64,000 nt of DNA, from NCBI RefSeq assembly GCF_011009015.1, contig NZ_CP048878.1:4184354-4248353 (forward strand), in the 5' to 3' direction. This document shows positions 34,501 through 41,918 of the stretch, piece by piece (positions within the stretch are counted from its first letter, which is position 1; each line of letters starts with the position of its first letter). The notes under the pieces are model-generated. The model was given only the letters and a program-made list of their open reading frames with translations. It searched no databases and was not told the DNA's origin. The stretch is from Spartinivicinus ruber. GTDB lineage: Bacteria; Pseudomonadota; Gammaproteobacteria; Pseudomonadales; Zooshikellaceae. The translations under genes were made by a program, and so were the position numbers.

Positions 34501-37500
34501 TAAGCCGTCATACAGTTTTTCTGTTACATGCCCTTGGGCATCAATGGTATAAATTTCACGCCCCGCTTTATCATATACATGCTGCTGAAACGCTGCCGTT
34601 TCGTTATGTTCAGCAATATGAGCTGCAATGACTTCTGCTGTAATAAACTCAGGGCCTGTGCCTCCTAAGTGAGCCGGTAAATTAATAGGTGTTTTATATT
34701 GCAAACTGGCAGTAATACGACTGTTGATATCATACTGAAATTCACTGATATAACCTGCCGCATCAATCTGGTATTGCTTGCGCCCTAAGCTGTCATAAAT
34801 AATCTGGCTAGTTTGTTTTGCAACATCATCATTCGCCGATAAAAATTGGCTTACTTTCTCACTTAATTCTGCAAGATTTAAGTTCGCTAATTGTTCAGGT
34901 TGAATATTTAAATCATCTTCAAAATGCAGACTATATTGAGTTGTGCCTGCTAACCGGCCATTTTCATCATAATGATTAACTGCTACATAACCTGCCGCAT
35001 TAATCGTAACCACAGGCTGGTTTAAACCATTATAAAACTGGTAACTGCTAATGGGCTGTTGGCTTTCTAATTGTTCAATTAGTTGGTCAAATTGCTGACC
35101 GACAAATAAATGCTCTACATTGGATACAGGTGTCGTGTATTTATTTTCCTGAATGATATTGCCATTGGCATCGTACTGAAAACCGACTGCATGGCCAACA
35201 CTATTAAACTGATAAGCAACCCGTCCATCCTTGTCATACAAGGTATAAGACACATGGTTCTTTTCTGTCAGTTGTGGTTTAGGCCGAGCAGAGACACGCC
35301 CTTCCACCGCCACTCGTGAATCGCCACTGTGGTTAATCAGGTCGGCTGCTAGCCCTTCAATAGTAATTGGCTTTGCTAACTGACGCTCGATGATTTTACG
35401 GCCAGCATTGTCATATTCAATGACACTAACGCCACCATTACCATCCACCATGTAGCGCAATTGATTATTGCCATTGTAGGCATAGTAGGTACTGTCGCCA
35501 TTAGCATCCGTTTCCACAATGACATTATTGCGCTGATCATATTGATAGTCGGTACGTAATGCTAATCCTTCGGGATCAATAATCTGTGCAGTTTTGCGTC
35601 CTAAACTGTCGTATTCATAATGAACGGTAGATTCAACGCCCGTCTCCAAGCTGCCTTTTTCCACCGCCACTTGGTTGCCTAGTTCATCGTAACGGTAACG
35701 GGTAAACAGCTGTACTCCTCTAAATTTACTACCACTGATAATTTCAGTGACCCGGCCATTAGCATCATAAGTTGTGCGAGTGGAAGTTAAACGATCAGGC
35801 CCTGATTGACTGATCACCCGGCCCTGGGCATCCAGGGTATAGCGTGTGGTTAATTTAAAACCTGTTGGGTCTACTACCTCTTGGATTTTACGACCTTCGG
35901 CATCATAACTAAACTGTCGGGTAATCCCTTGCTTATCAGTGGTTTCTGTTAACCAACCCAACTGGTTAAACTGTTTTTCACTGGTTTGCAGTAAATTGCC
36001 TTGGGCATCAAAAAATTCGGTTTTAGTTAAACGACCTGCCGCATCATACTGATACTGTTTACTATTACCGTTAGGGTCTTGAACTTTTAACGCCTCGCCA
36101 TGTTGATTAGACCAGGTTTTCACCGTGTGACCACCCGGAGAGGTCACCGATAATGTCCGTTGTTGGTCATCGTATTGATACTGAGTGACTTGCCCCAGTG
36201 GATCGGTGACCTGCACTTTGCGGCCTAACGCATCATAGCGAAACTGGGTTTTGTTACCACTATCAGTAACTTCCGCAACTACCCGATTTAATCGGTCATA
36301 GGCCGTCTGGGCAACATTACCATCAGCAAAAGTCTTAGTAGTGAGGCGGCCAAAAGCATCATAAGCATTGTGGCTAATTTGCTGATCAGCCCCTTCCCCA
36401 GCCACACTTCGAATCAACTGACCGCGCTTATCATAATAGGTACGGGTAGTGGTGTATGCTTCGTTGGCCGCTTGAATGCTTTTGGTGAATTCGGATAACT
36501 CACCAAAACTGTTGTAGGCCAAACGACTTATGCCGCCTTCTCCGTCAACAGTGAGAGTTTTTTGCCCCAAACGGTTAAAGGCTTGCTGGGTGGTAATATC
36601 TTCCGCGCTGGTCTGAATATCCTTCAGTTGCCGACTATTATCCCACCCTCCGGTTAACCCTTCCGTGCTAATTCGAGTTTGATAACGGATGGTTTTAATC
36701 TTTTCACCAAAGCCGTTATAGCGGTGTTCCGTCACTTCACCCAAACTATTAATGGTATAACGCAGTTGATGGGAACGATCATAATAAAAGTAGCTGGTTG
36801 GCTGCTGGCCATTTTCAGCTTGTGGCTGAATCACTTTTATTTTTAAGCCCGCATCGTTATACACAAACTGATTACTGTGGGTTTGCCAAATTTGCGCTTT
36901 GGCTTGGTCGGTAGTAGCTGTTTTTAGTAATTGGCTACCTTCGGCAGTTAACTCTGCAATAACCCGACCTTTTTGATCAAACCGACGCTGCTGTACAACC
37001 GCTTTAGAGCGAGCTTGATCTTCACCCGTCACAACGGTGGTTAAATTACTTAGCGGATCATATTGGTATTGGGTGACGACCCCAAACCGATCTATAGACT
37101 GGATTTTACGGCCTGCTTGATCATAACGGAATTGCTCCACCCACTTGGTTTGTTGTGGATCAGTGGCTAATTGACGCAGCTCTACTAACGATTGTTCTGT
37201 AGCTGGGCTATTTAAAGCAGCTTCCGCTAAAGGCTGATTATTAAATACCGCTAAAGGCTCATTTTTAAGTACTGCTAAGGGCTCTTTTTTAAGTACCGCT
37301 AAAGGCTTTTGATAACGGATGGTTTGGCTTAATCGTCCTAAGCTGTCAAAGATCTGTTCGGTTAAATAACCTTCCGCATCGATAGTCGCCACCTGTCGTC
37401 CAAAGCTGTCGTATATAAAAAAGGTTCGCTGGTCTTGATCACTAGCAGCGGGACGAAGATGCTCCAAACTATGGCTAAATTGTTGACTTACCACATAAGG

Positions 37501-40500
37501 AGTTTTAGTGGCATAACGAATTTCTGAAACTTTTTGCCCGGCTTCGTTATAGATAATTTCAGTTAAATAACCCTCGGCATCAATAGAGCCAATTAACTGT
37601 TGGTCATCATTATAAAAATGGTGATTAAAACGGCCCGCTATTTTATCGCCATTTTCGTCACTGAATTTTAATAACACTTGTTTTTTCGAGTAGCCATCAA
37701 CTGTTATTCGCGCATGGCCTTCCCGCTCAATGACCGGGTCGCCATCTTGAACAATTTTAATAGTCAGATCATTACGGCCAGCAATTAAATCCGTTAATGC
37801 CAACTCAATGGCTTGTTTATCTGCCGATAACTGGCTAGCTAAATCGACAAATTCATACTGGCTAGGCTCCTGCTGAGCCAATCGATAGGCAACGGTTGTT
37901 CCCGGTTTGGTGACAGCTAATGGTAACTGATCCAGGGGAATGGTCAGGCGGGTATGATAATTAATCTCTTGCTGATTACCGACTTGATAAACAAATGACT
38001 CTTCCGCTCGGGTGCCATCATAATAATATTTGGTCATGGATATACGATAAGTGCCGCTATCCAACTCACGACCTAAGGATAAATTCACTTCCCCTTGGTA
38101 ATGACGATACCCCCTTGGGTAGGTCAACGCATGGCTGACTTCTTCGCTTTGGCTCCCTACTGAGTCGACATAAGTAGAGATATAATCGATTTTTTTCGCT
38201 TCTTCGGCTGAAATAATACCGGTTAGCGATGCTCCCTCTACGGTTTGACTATTAACCGCTGCTTGAGAAAACTCAATATTTTGTGTGGAATCTCTGGAGG
38301 TAGGCACCAATAAAAAGGTGCCAGATTTTTCGGTCAGCTGTTCATTGTCAATATTGCTGGCATCCTGCTGATGCACTAAGCGGACTTCATAAGGTAAATT
38401 CGGTACTACTTCTTCAAGGGTGGCCTGATAAAAACCATCGACAATCTCTACAGCAACTGTCTTAAAAGGCGCCGTCGCCGTTAAACCAAACGGTGGGCGA
38501 TCTAAGGGGCGGTATTCAATCTGATGTTTAGTGCCAGGCTGATTGGCCAGCGCATCAACCGGCCAACGAATCGTTTGGCTAATAAACTGGTGACGACCTT
38601 TTTCAATCACAAAGGTTGGTTTGGCAATCCGTTCACCATTTTGCAAATATACCACTACACTGGCACGATAACGGCCACCCGTTAAATGGCTAGGTAGAAT
38701 TAACTCGCCTTGATAATTATCAAATTGAGCTGGGTCGGTTGTTACCCGTTTGGATTGACGAGTTTTCAAATCAATAAAGTCTACGACTATCTTGTCAACC
38801 GATGCTTGCTCTTCATCCGTTAAATAATTTACTAAAATAGTACCGGTAATATCAGCCTTATTTTGTTGTTTAATCACAGTGACATGGTTAGGAATGCTAT
38901 CCACCATTTGATAGCTGCTTGAGCCACTCAGCTGCAAAGTAGCATAGCTTTTGACGGTTTCTGTGGTCTGCTCGGAAGCACCCAGTTGATAGGCCGAGGC
39001 TTTATAAGTCGTTTCCCAAGGTGTAGTCGACGAGTTCCGTACAACAATCGGCGTGTAGTCACCCAAATTGGCCTGCACTTCAGCAACGGTTAATCGCTGA
39101 CCTAGTAGGCTAGTCGCTAATGGGGCCTCGTATTGATGTTCACCCACCACTTTACCATGGGCATTATAAACCCACTCTTTGACTTGGCCCTGGCCATTAA
39201 TCGCAAATCGCTTTTGACCTGCGGTGTCGTATACCCAGTAACTATGGCGATCGGCGGTAGCAGACGACGCAGGCCGTAGTGTATCCAACACCAGTTTTTG
39301 TTCATTAATTTGCCCACCCATCACTAAGCCTCGGGTGTTTACCTGCTGGTGGTACTGGATTTGTTCAATTAACTGATTATTGGCATCGTAACGATACTCT
39401 ACCATTGCCCCAAGGCTATCTATGGTGGCCACTTTACGATTACGGGTATCATACAGGGTGTAACTGCGTCCACCATTGGCATCCTGCATGGCAATTTGCC
39501 GACCCGCTTGATCATAAAAATAACGGACTTTACCCAAAGTCTGGGTGTCATCAGTGGCTTGTTCGGTACGGCTTAATAATCGACCGGCTGCATCAAATAA
39601 TTCAGTTTTAACTAACCCGCTAGCGAAGGTGGTCGTCACTAAATGGTTTTGGTCATCATAACGATAAACAGTGGTTAAACCAGCTTGATTGGTTTTACTC
39701 AACACCCGCCCTAAGCCATCATAGCTTAAGGTTTCTGTTGCCCCTTCAGCATTTGCCGTGCTTAATAACCGACCAAAGTGGTCGTAGTTAAAGACAGTTT
39801 CAATCGATTGTGCTGCACCGTTTTTATCCGTACCCTGTTTAACGACTTTATTAATTAAACCGCGACTGTCGTATTCAGTCAGGGTTTGAGTAAGTTTCGT
39901 GGCTTGACCATTGGCTAACTGTGCATTAACCCAATCAGACACCGCCGTTAAGGTGATCTCACTTTCTGTCTCTTCAGGTGAAGCAATCGGATATACAACA
40001 CCAGCTAACTGATAAGTTTCAATTAACTGGCCCTGGCTGTCATACTGAAATGCAGAAACTCGTCCCTCCGCCGATAAGGTAAATTGACGTAATCCTTGTG
40101 AATTATAAAGATGACGGGTAAACGCTGCATTTTCCGGTATGGCCGTGAATTCCGCAGGCGTTGTAGGTGCTCGCTGTAACTGCCAGGTGGCCTCGGCAAT
40201 TAACTGTTGCTGGGTATTATATTGATAGTGGCTGACCCGGTTTTCACTGTCGATTTCATAGGTAAGATTACCCATACTGTCGTATTGACGGCTAATTCGG
40301 TCACCCAACCCATTGGTAATTTGGGTAATATTGTCTTGCTCGTCATACTGATAAGCAATCGTATCCCGCTGGCCATCCACTGCGGGGGTAAATACTTGGG
40401 TAATACGGCCCTGGTCGTCAAACTGATAACTGGTTTGATGGCCCAAGGTATTAGTGACATGGGTAATTTGTTGGGCAACATCGTATTGATAGTCTACACC

Positions 40501-41391
40501 CACACCCGTAGCATCACGATAACTGGCTACACGGTAAGTGCCGTTCACCTGTTCATAGGTAAAAGTTAAAGCCGTACCGTCACTGTTATGAATGGTTTTG
40601 ATGCGCTGGCTGTTACCATCGTAACGGTATTGGGTTTGATACGTTTGGCCATCAGTAATACTGTTATCTGCTGGCGTTAAATCCACGATCACATGACTTA
40701 AGCGGTTTTGCTCATCGTATTGATAGCGCGACACCACCTGGCTTATTTGTTGACCTGCTTGATTGGGATAAGCCACTTGTACTTCAGTTAACAGGTTGTC
40801 AGTGTAAATCAATGAAGTGACTTGACCCGAAGCATCCGTAATTGTACTTAACTTGTTGTTTAGGTAACTGAGCTGAGTTTGATTACCTGCTTTATCCGTT
40901 AACTGAATTAATTGCCCTTGAGCATTATAGGTTTCAGTGACACGACTAGTGCCTTCTGTCCAGGTCCAGGTTTGGCTAGTCTGGTCATATTGAAAGTAAT
41001 CATGGGCACCCTCACCATCGGTCGTAATATAGGCTTGCAGCTTTTCATCATAGCGATAAACACTATCACTCCCATCACCATTTTGCTTAATTAAACTACT
41101 ACCTGGTTCATTCGGTGGCTCAGGTAATTGACTGATAAACCGGTTTAAGCCTAACAGCCAAGGGTTATGACGAGGATCATTGGTTTGCCCCTGGCTGTTA
41201 TAGGTGTGCAGCAAAGTTGTATCTAACCCTACACTGGCTACTGCATCGGTATGATGACGCACCACCAGGTTACCGGTTTGATGGTTAATAAAAACCCGGT
41301 TATTTCCTTCACCCAGCTGGCTATTGCCCCCTAGTCCAGCTAATACATTGTTATGTAAACCTAAATCTTGTCCAGCAATCACTGCAACCAT
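25546..41391 (-). CDS. giant YD-repeat (RHS-like) protein with LysM and unknown C-terminal domain
   Basis: A single open frame of 5281 residues. Most of it is YD/RHS repeats (patterns such as YDALGR, YQYD, G-x-x-T), which in this superfamily wrap into a hollow shell around a cargo. Two non-YD inserts interrupt them: residues about 787-1240, with two related beta-type units, and about 3440-3880, with two units sharing WDSGF/WDAGF. Near the C-terminus lie a LysM domain (about 4556-4606, GDSLQSIALALWG) and a Gly/Ala-rich hydrophobic stretch (about 4640-4740). A variable domain of about 400 residues (about 4877-5281) was not recognised. No signal peptide and no canonical RHS-core DPxGL motif were seen. 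Likely a secreted or surface toxin or adhesin; the export route is unknown and no VgrG, PAAR or Tc partner is in the window. Confidence 0.9.
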   Translation of the reverse strand: MVAVIAGQDLGLHNNVLAGLGGNSQLGEGNNRVFINHQTGNLVVRHHTDAVASVGLDTTLLHTYNSQGQTNDPRHNPWLLGLNRFISQLPEPPNEPGSSLIKQNGDGSDSVYRYDEKLQAYITTDGEGAHDYFQYDQTSQTWTWTEGTSRVTETYNAQGQLIQLTDKAGNQTQLSYLNNKLSTITDASGQVTSLIYTDNLLTEVQVAYPNQAGQQISQVVSRYQYDEQNRLSHVIVDLTPADNSITDGQTYQTQYRYDGNSQRIKTIHNSDGTALTFTYEQVNGTYRVASYRDATGVGVDYQYDVAQQITHVTNTLGHQTSYQFDDQGRITQVFTPAVDGQRDTIAYQYDEQDNITQITNGLGDRISRQYDSMGNLTYEIDSENRVSHYQYNTQQQLIAEATWQLQRAPTTPAEFTAIPENAAFTRHLYNSQGLRQFTLSAEGRVSAFQYDSQGQLIETYQLAGVVYPIASPEETESEITLTAVSDWVNAQLANGQATKLTQTLTEYDSRGLINKVVKQGTDKNGAAQSIETVFNYDHFGRLLSTANAEGATETLSYDGLGRVLSKTNQAGLTTVYRYDDQNHLVTTTFASGLVKTELFDAAGRLLSRTEQATDDTQTLGKVRYFYDQAGRQIAMQDANGGRSYTLYDTRNRKVATIDSLGAMVEYRYDANNQLIEQIQYHQQVNTRGLVMGGQINEQKLVLDTLRPASSATADRHSYWVYDTAGQKRFAINGQGQVKEWVYNAHGKVVGEHQYEAPLATSLLGQRLTVAEVQANLGDYTPIVVRNSSTTPWETTYKASAYQLGASEQTTETVKSYATLQLSGSSSYQMVDSIPNHVTVIKQQNKADITGTILVNYLTDEEQASVDKIVVDFIDLKTRQSKRVTTDPAQFDNYQGELILPSHLTGGRYRASVVVYLQNGERIAKPTFVIEKGRHQFISQTIRWPVDALANQPGTKHQIEYRPLDRPPFGLTATAPFKTVAVEIVDGFYQATLEEVVPNLPYEVRLVHQQDASNIDNEQLTEKSGTFLLVPTSRDSTQNIEFSQAAVNSQTVEGASLTGIISAEEAKKIDYISTYVDSVGSQSEEVSHALTYPRGYRHYQGEVNLSLGRELDSGTYRISMTKYYYDGTRAEESFVYQVGNQQEINYHTRLTIPLDQLPLAVTKPGTTVAYRLAQQEPSQYEFVDLASQLSADKQAIELALTDLIAGRNDLTIKIVQDGDPVIEREGHARITVDGYSKKQVLLKFSDENGDKIAGRFNHHFYNDDQQLIGSIDAEGYLTEIIYNEAGQKVSEIRYATKTPYVVSQQFSHSLEHLRPAASDQDQRTFFIYDSFGRQVATIDAEGYLTEQIFDSLGRLSQTIRYQKPLAVLKKEPLAVLKNEPLAVFNNQPLAEAALNSPATEQSLVELRQLATDPQQTKWVEQFRYDQAGRKIQSIDRFGVVTQYQYDPLSNLTTVVTGEDQARSKAVVQQRRFDQKGRVIAELTAEGSQLLKTATTDQAKAQIWQTHSNQFVYNDAGLKIKVIQPQAENGQQPTSYFYYDRSHQLRYTINSLGEVTEHRYNGFGEKIKTIRYQTRISTEGLTGGWDNSRQLKDIQTSAEDITTQQAFNRLGQKTLTVDGEGGISRLAYNSFGELSEFTKSIQAANEAYTTTRTYYDKRGQLIRSVAGEGADQQISHNAYDAFGRLTTKTFADGNVAQTAYDRLNRVVAEVTDSGNKTQFRYDALGRKVQVTDPLGQVTQYQYDDQQRTLSVTSPGGHTVKTWSNQHGEALKVQDPNGNSKQYQYDAAGRLTKTEFFDAQGNLLQTSEKQFNQLGWLTETTDKQGITRQFSYDAEGRKIQEVVDPTGFKLTTRYTLDAQGRVISQSGPDRLTSTRTTYDANGRVTEIISGSKFRGVQLFTRYRYDELGNQVAVEKGSLETGVESTVHYEYDSLGRKTAQIIDPEGLALRTDYQYDQRNNVIVETDANGDSTYYAYNGNNQLRYMVDGNGGVSVIEYDNAGRKIIERQLAKPITIEGLAADLINHSGDSRVAVEGRVSARPKPQLTEKNHVSYTLYDKDGRVAYQFNSVGHAVGFQYDANGNIIQENKYTTPVSNVEHLFVGQQFDQLIEQLESQQPISSYQFYNGLNQPVVTINAAGYVAVNHYDENGRLAGTTQYSLHFEDDLNIQPEQLANLNLAELSEKVSQFLSANDDVAKQTSQIIYDSLGRKQYQIDAAGYISEFQYDINSRITASLQYKTPINLPAHLGGTGPEFITAEVIAAHIAEHNETAAFQQHVYDKAGREIYTIDAQGHVTEKLYDGLGRVIETRRYQGIIAYQSKPSSFQTARKLGQLDYVVSRTVYDQAGRATFEIDPLGHVTQHEYDGVGQLIRSVRYAKPIALSQTTASLNTTEVDSLLVAADNDQSTVYQYDAAGNKTGLLTGAASVLKADMTVEEIKTAIQQHKIRVEYYEYDALGQRTAIHRQTETGEWLTLFHYDGKGQLVRELKQVDADNGYLTVFDYDAFGNKVFENRYSGLLPISKGANQSRSLVYADRIVRFRYDGLNRLIAETAPSADGNGHETHYVYDAFGNLTSKIEAAGKQSERHTEYRYDDRNQKIAEIKAAGTEAAAETRYQYDSLGRLTTIIDARGVALISQDSDWALAERAKLGMTHTVQNEAGEDVPGATKRAHELTDDEIRTLLAAYTSTQTFDAAGHKTSETDALGYVTRTEYDAFGNIIKATDPKGAEGYFYYDANNRLRLQIGPSGYATETRYNAFGQVVETLRYQQPLSGSIGSYDENTALNDLLTQLNSQTGVLSKQNQINGFGQITAVTEAGVTETFSYDAQGNKLSHTDRNGNTTQFEYDAQGRLIKQYSPQVRVVTNAETGAVAMQSVVTQYDYDYLDNKVRTTVGVGSNTPLITEMDYDPQGRLITQRKAQHWVEDGQSGGGKNTIPEVQRRYDAVGNVITETDANGNTSTFYYNARNLVIAKVDGEGYLTEFSYDAAGNKLTERVYDTSVGTVYPNSQPVGQGQYRETTFAVDANNREVAQYSRTVLMHDIDKGYFYGRKAQHQVYDANGNVIKVIDGRGNASFNYYDATGNVILTVDPLGYATAKSYNPASQQIEEIKFAQSLTAEQLANLSEQSDPQPLLDSLDKNAANNRITRQQYDALGRLIETRQVNVEHQVKVGNEWQTHTGDAITQLLYDANGNNVAIIRKGETTAGEATGPAERIDIGYDALNRKVLEQSTGYTAASGETVRQTTSTYYNAQGQQALVVQEQADGKQTQFELSAGDLITRLIYDKAGNAIKQIDANGSATELFYDGNGNVVRKRQHLLQADGTTKAVDMRLAYDSYNREVWRDEGIGAIKHVWHNAHGQITGKGINGQIQEYYEYDQAGNLVKTNEKNGAPRLYLYDENGNVSQEIQSQAIDLSTITLSEIRTLDASKLHITLSRYDARNQLTDVIQPEMSFLTGTDSTTPAEQVVEATPYTFGKASMSGGEAFQMRFSLKARPRRSNKPQVHYDIRSVQFNWKDVNNAPTKFKLDWDSGFTWKSRGVSQFTANQSTGSVNFGTRGSRSYKTTRSNIYSQGMIYRFNLYKDNGNGKYTPLLTNAKGRYHWTGSGPSGTRYEDGQVHYAPQIINLEQQPKETTRLRFYYRVAQDPGYASREYNEANYQPEKYSFQVTGSRVRRNGGHWAVDMSNAPGLKENQTYEYFYEAVNAQGNVMNRAEGIFKTNENAQSGETFDLQLNMTQTAATPASETNAEAKPSEQQLDTIYLSWKNLGNYTGKLRFDWDAGFAGAKGSTEVDASQQSIQLTPNTKLQSAEGRVFTYTINVYKQNTAGEWELLDWLRGDYSFKGKRFESGTYTATGHHELDRHQGIKKGSITHRNTGRPPYHRNSLDYLIGKQALVSHAVHRQQAYNAFGEIIKEVDGNEKVTHFTYNQLGKMVLKQAPEVSATDEQGNKQQVTPTTRYGYDLFGQQLSTTDANGNTNEQQWAAGHITGELHADGGQVQQQYDEFGHKVKQTNELDLVTTYGYDQVGNITQVNRAGGNNDTYSYDAAGQQVSHTNALGKTEHYQYDSSGRVLSHTDYAGFTTTYQYEYNGSIGEIGGWVVTNTNAEEKTLIDHKDVFDRIHYHEDLGGRKFWYKYNSAGKLLWQKGDTNLENELEHDQEIYYGYYNNGYIKNIDDLGANNYSEFKYDKNGNLIFEAYYNIDEDQGQKRVYTQRSNVEYDALNRITKIDDPKYTITYEYDTMGNRRNVRSEYIQVDQDPVAAETDPGLKKHVQAFWYTYDAMNRFTTTMGTLKDGQIVAGDHGYQISYNAAGQRVQATSKNNTEVYAYDENGKLTTTHIDGVLRARRVNDVVGNTTLYGEYDQQGNLYREVSKEYDANNRAIKETTTTEKGESSSKGTTFEYDKVGNLKVTATFGDDPVIKTHYSYELWDEYKRKTIRSQAKTGQELRWVWQPGTSTFGYDQNGHINYVEDEYNARILKYINNHKGQVLTRTEEGHQRDGTQYLRTHQFYYMNGVGIGDVGDDGPTYTDYATQLAYNQGLMRRPDKVTPVFSADFDANYRAIGENYPAQSPGVYTIKKGDSLQSIALALWGDSSLWFLLADANGLKPEQIANLKPGTVLTVPNKVTNIHNNSSTFRPYDAGVAIGDVSPTLPDVPPPPAPKGGGCGAAQVIIIVVAIVATIFTAGAAGAAFGAMAAGTSATAAAGGLVASGFAATMSAGLATLSTLSWASVGAAFVAGTVGSIAGQAAGVALGVQDKISFKQAAKAGLQTGISTVVGGAVGEYFSTASGLGKTVFGAGKQVNSWQAAARAAVGNIGTQALSMQSGLQKKFDWRSTAVASISAGISRGLNNADYRTDNLAVDTTTDTLISEGVEAAIYKRKFDVNSFAGNSIGHSIKAYYRPQSSSIVNESAKENQHGSESKKAYGVESEIIQTDLEKLFSYDPKEELKQVNPDVINQGLAEDYTQQIVEEIKIDEQLNGRLEGYSYNQKKAFLNSVGEAYPDYDVSQSSQAKSAAGLYARSGFRKIGVGTNWQERNDQNYQAYLANFEPDPVGESKAEQINQVKGYIKPLYNESPKDFHTRTIEIVNNFELALSVDKEIGIEHGKEGLAFFGGNEKHQNKLVAAVKKEDLLEFATVTNRGDIVEDYNSVENMHPIDVVKHWALGYGGNLHFSPESRVSKIFSQGDGAKLLEDRFYNKFAGNPPDLGEMNKVDYKYTWFWRAFNLNSAEQVVGTWKGEAIRHGNEVVFRAKNNMSLNSLTFGRQRSETGWDWLNPEILGPNEGDLYMTIEWSRPLRSK
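37224..37308 (-). repeat. 24-bp tandem repeat inside the RHS gene
   Basis: Three and a half copies of a 24-base unit encode PLAVLKKE, PLAVLKNE, PLAVFNNQ and PLAE in tandem. Other YD units have a single PL at this place (for example QKPL). This looks like a recent slippage expansion that keeps the frame. Confidence 0.8.
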
Positions 41392-41542
41392 AATAATTCT
41401 CTAATTCTTAACTATCTGTACACTAACTGTTGTACATATAATGGCGACTAAAAAACAATCAATTGCGTTTTTCGTAAGCCCTTTAGTTATATATCCAGAG
41501 TTTTCAGAAAAACGTAAACTTTTTTTTCAAACTTTTTTTGTT

Positions 41543-41570
41543 TTTATAGAAATGAGTATTTTTTAGTCAA
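41543..41570 (-). promoter_or_regulatory. predicted sigma-70 promoter for the RHS gene
   Basis: On the minus strand TTGACT (41570-41565) and TATAAA (41548-41543) are 16 bases apart in very AT-rich DNA. The predicted start is near 41536, about 145 bases before the ATG. The A/T richness raises the chance of coincidence. Confidence 0.5.
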
Positions 41571-41712
41571 AAAAAACAGGTTAATTGAATACCAATTACT
41601 CACTTACAATATAAAGGCAAGACAGATAGTGGATGATTCGCATATTGTATGAAATATTCCCTTTCCCCTGCGAGGCTGTTGCGGAAGGGTGTAGAAAGTA
41701 AATTTAGTGTCT

Positions 41713-41824
41713 GATATGGAATAACAGGATATTCTTCCGCCGCTCTTGAAGTGCCGTCCCTGGCACATCAAGAGCTAAAAAGGTATCGATGCCTTAGCTA
41801 CAGAACACCCAGTCATCCCATATC
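41713..41824 (+). repeat. family A structured repeat, copy 4
   Basis: A 112-bp copy. The closing arms begin GATATGG (41713) and end CCATATC (41824). The long hairpin has GCTCTTGA/TCAAGAGC with TGCC/GGCA inside. The small hairpin reads AAGGTAT against ATGCCTT with one T-G wobble. It lies downstream of the collagen gene at 41919 in the same relative orientation as the other copies. Confidence 0.8.
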
Positions 41825-41918
41825 CGCTAGCTTTTGCACTAGCCTTTAAGATCGAGAAAACACTTAACTGAGCAACTCGCAACATTTTGCTAAGTTAGTA
41901 GATTTCTTGTGTAGTATT

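Larger units (their letters stand above)
41392..41918. other. intergenic region upstream of the giant RHS gene
   Basis: These 527 bases hold a promoter-like pair of hexamers for the RHS gene, poly-T/poly-A tracts around 41520-41580, and a family A repeat at 41713-41824 past the stop of the collagen gene at 41919. No additional gene was found. Confidence 0.6.

Noticed and set aside
25546-41391. Periodic DNA in the giant gene as a CRISPR or satellite array
   Set aside because: The periodicity comes from YD-type protein repeats with diverged codons; there are no uniform spacers or exact repeats apart from the 24-bp run.
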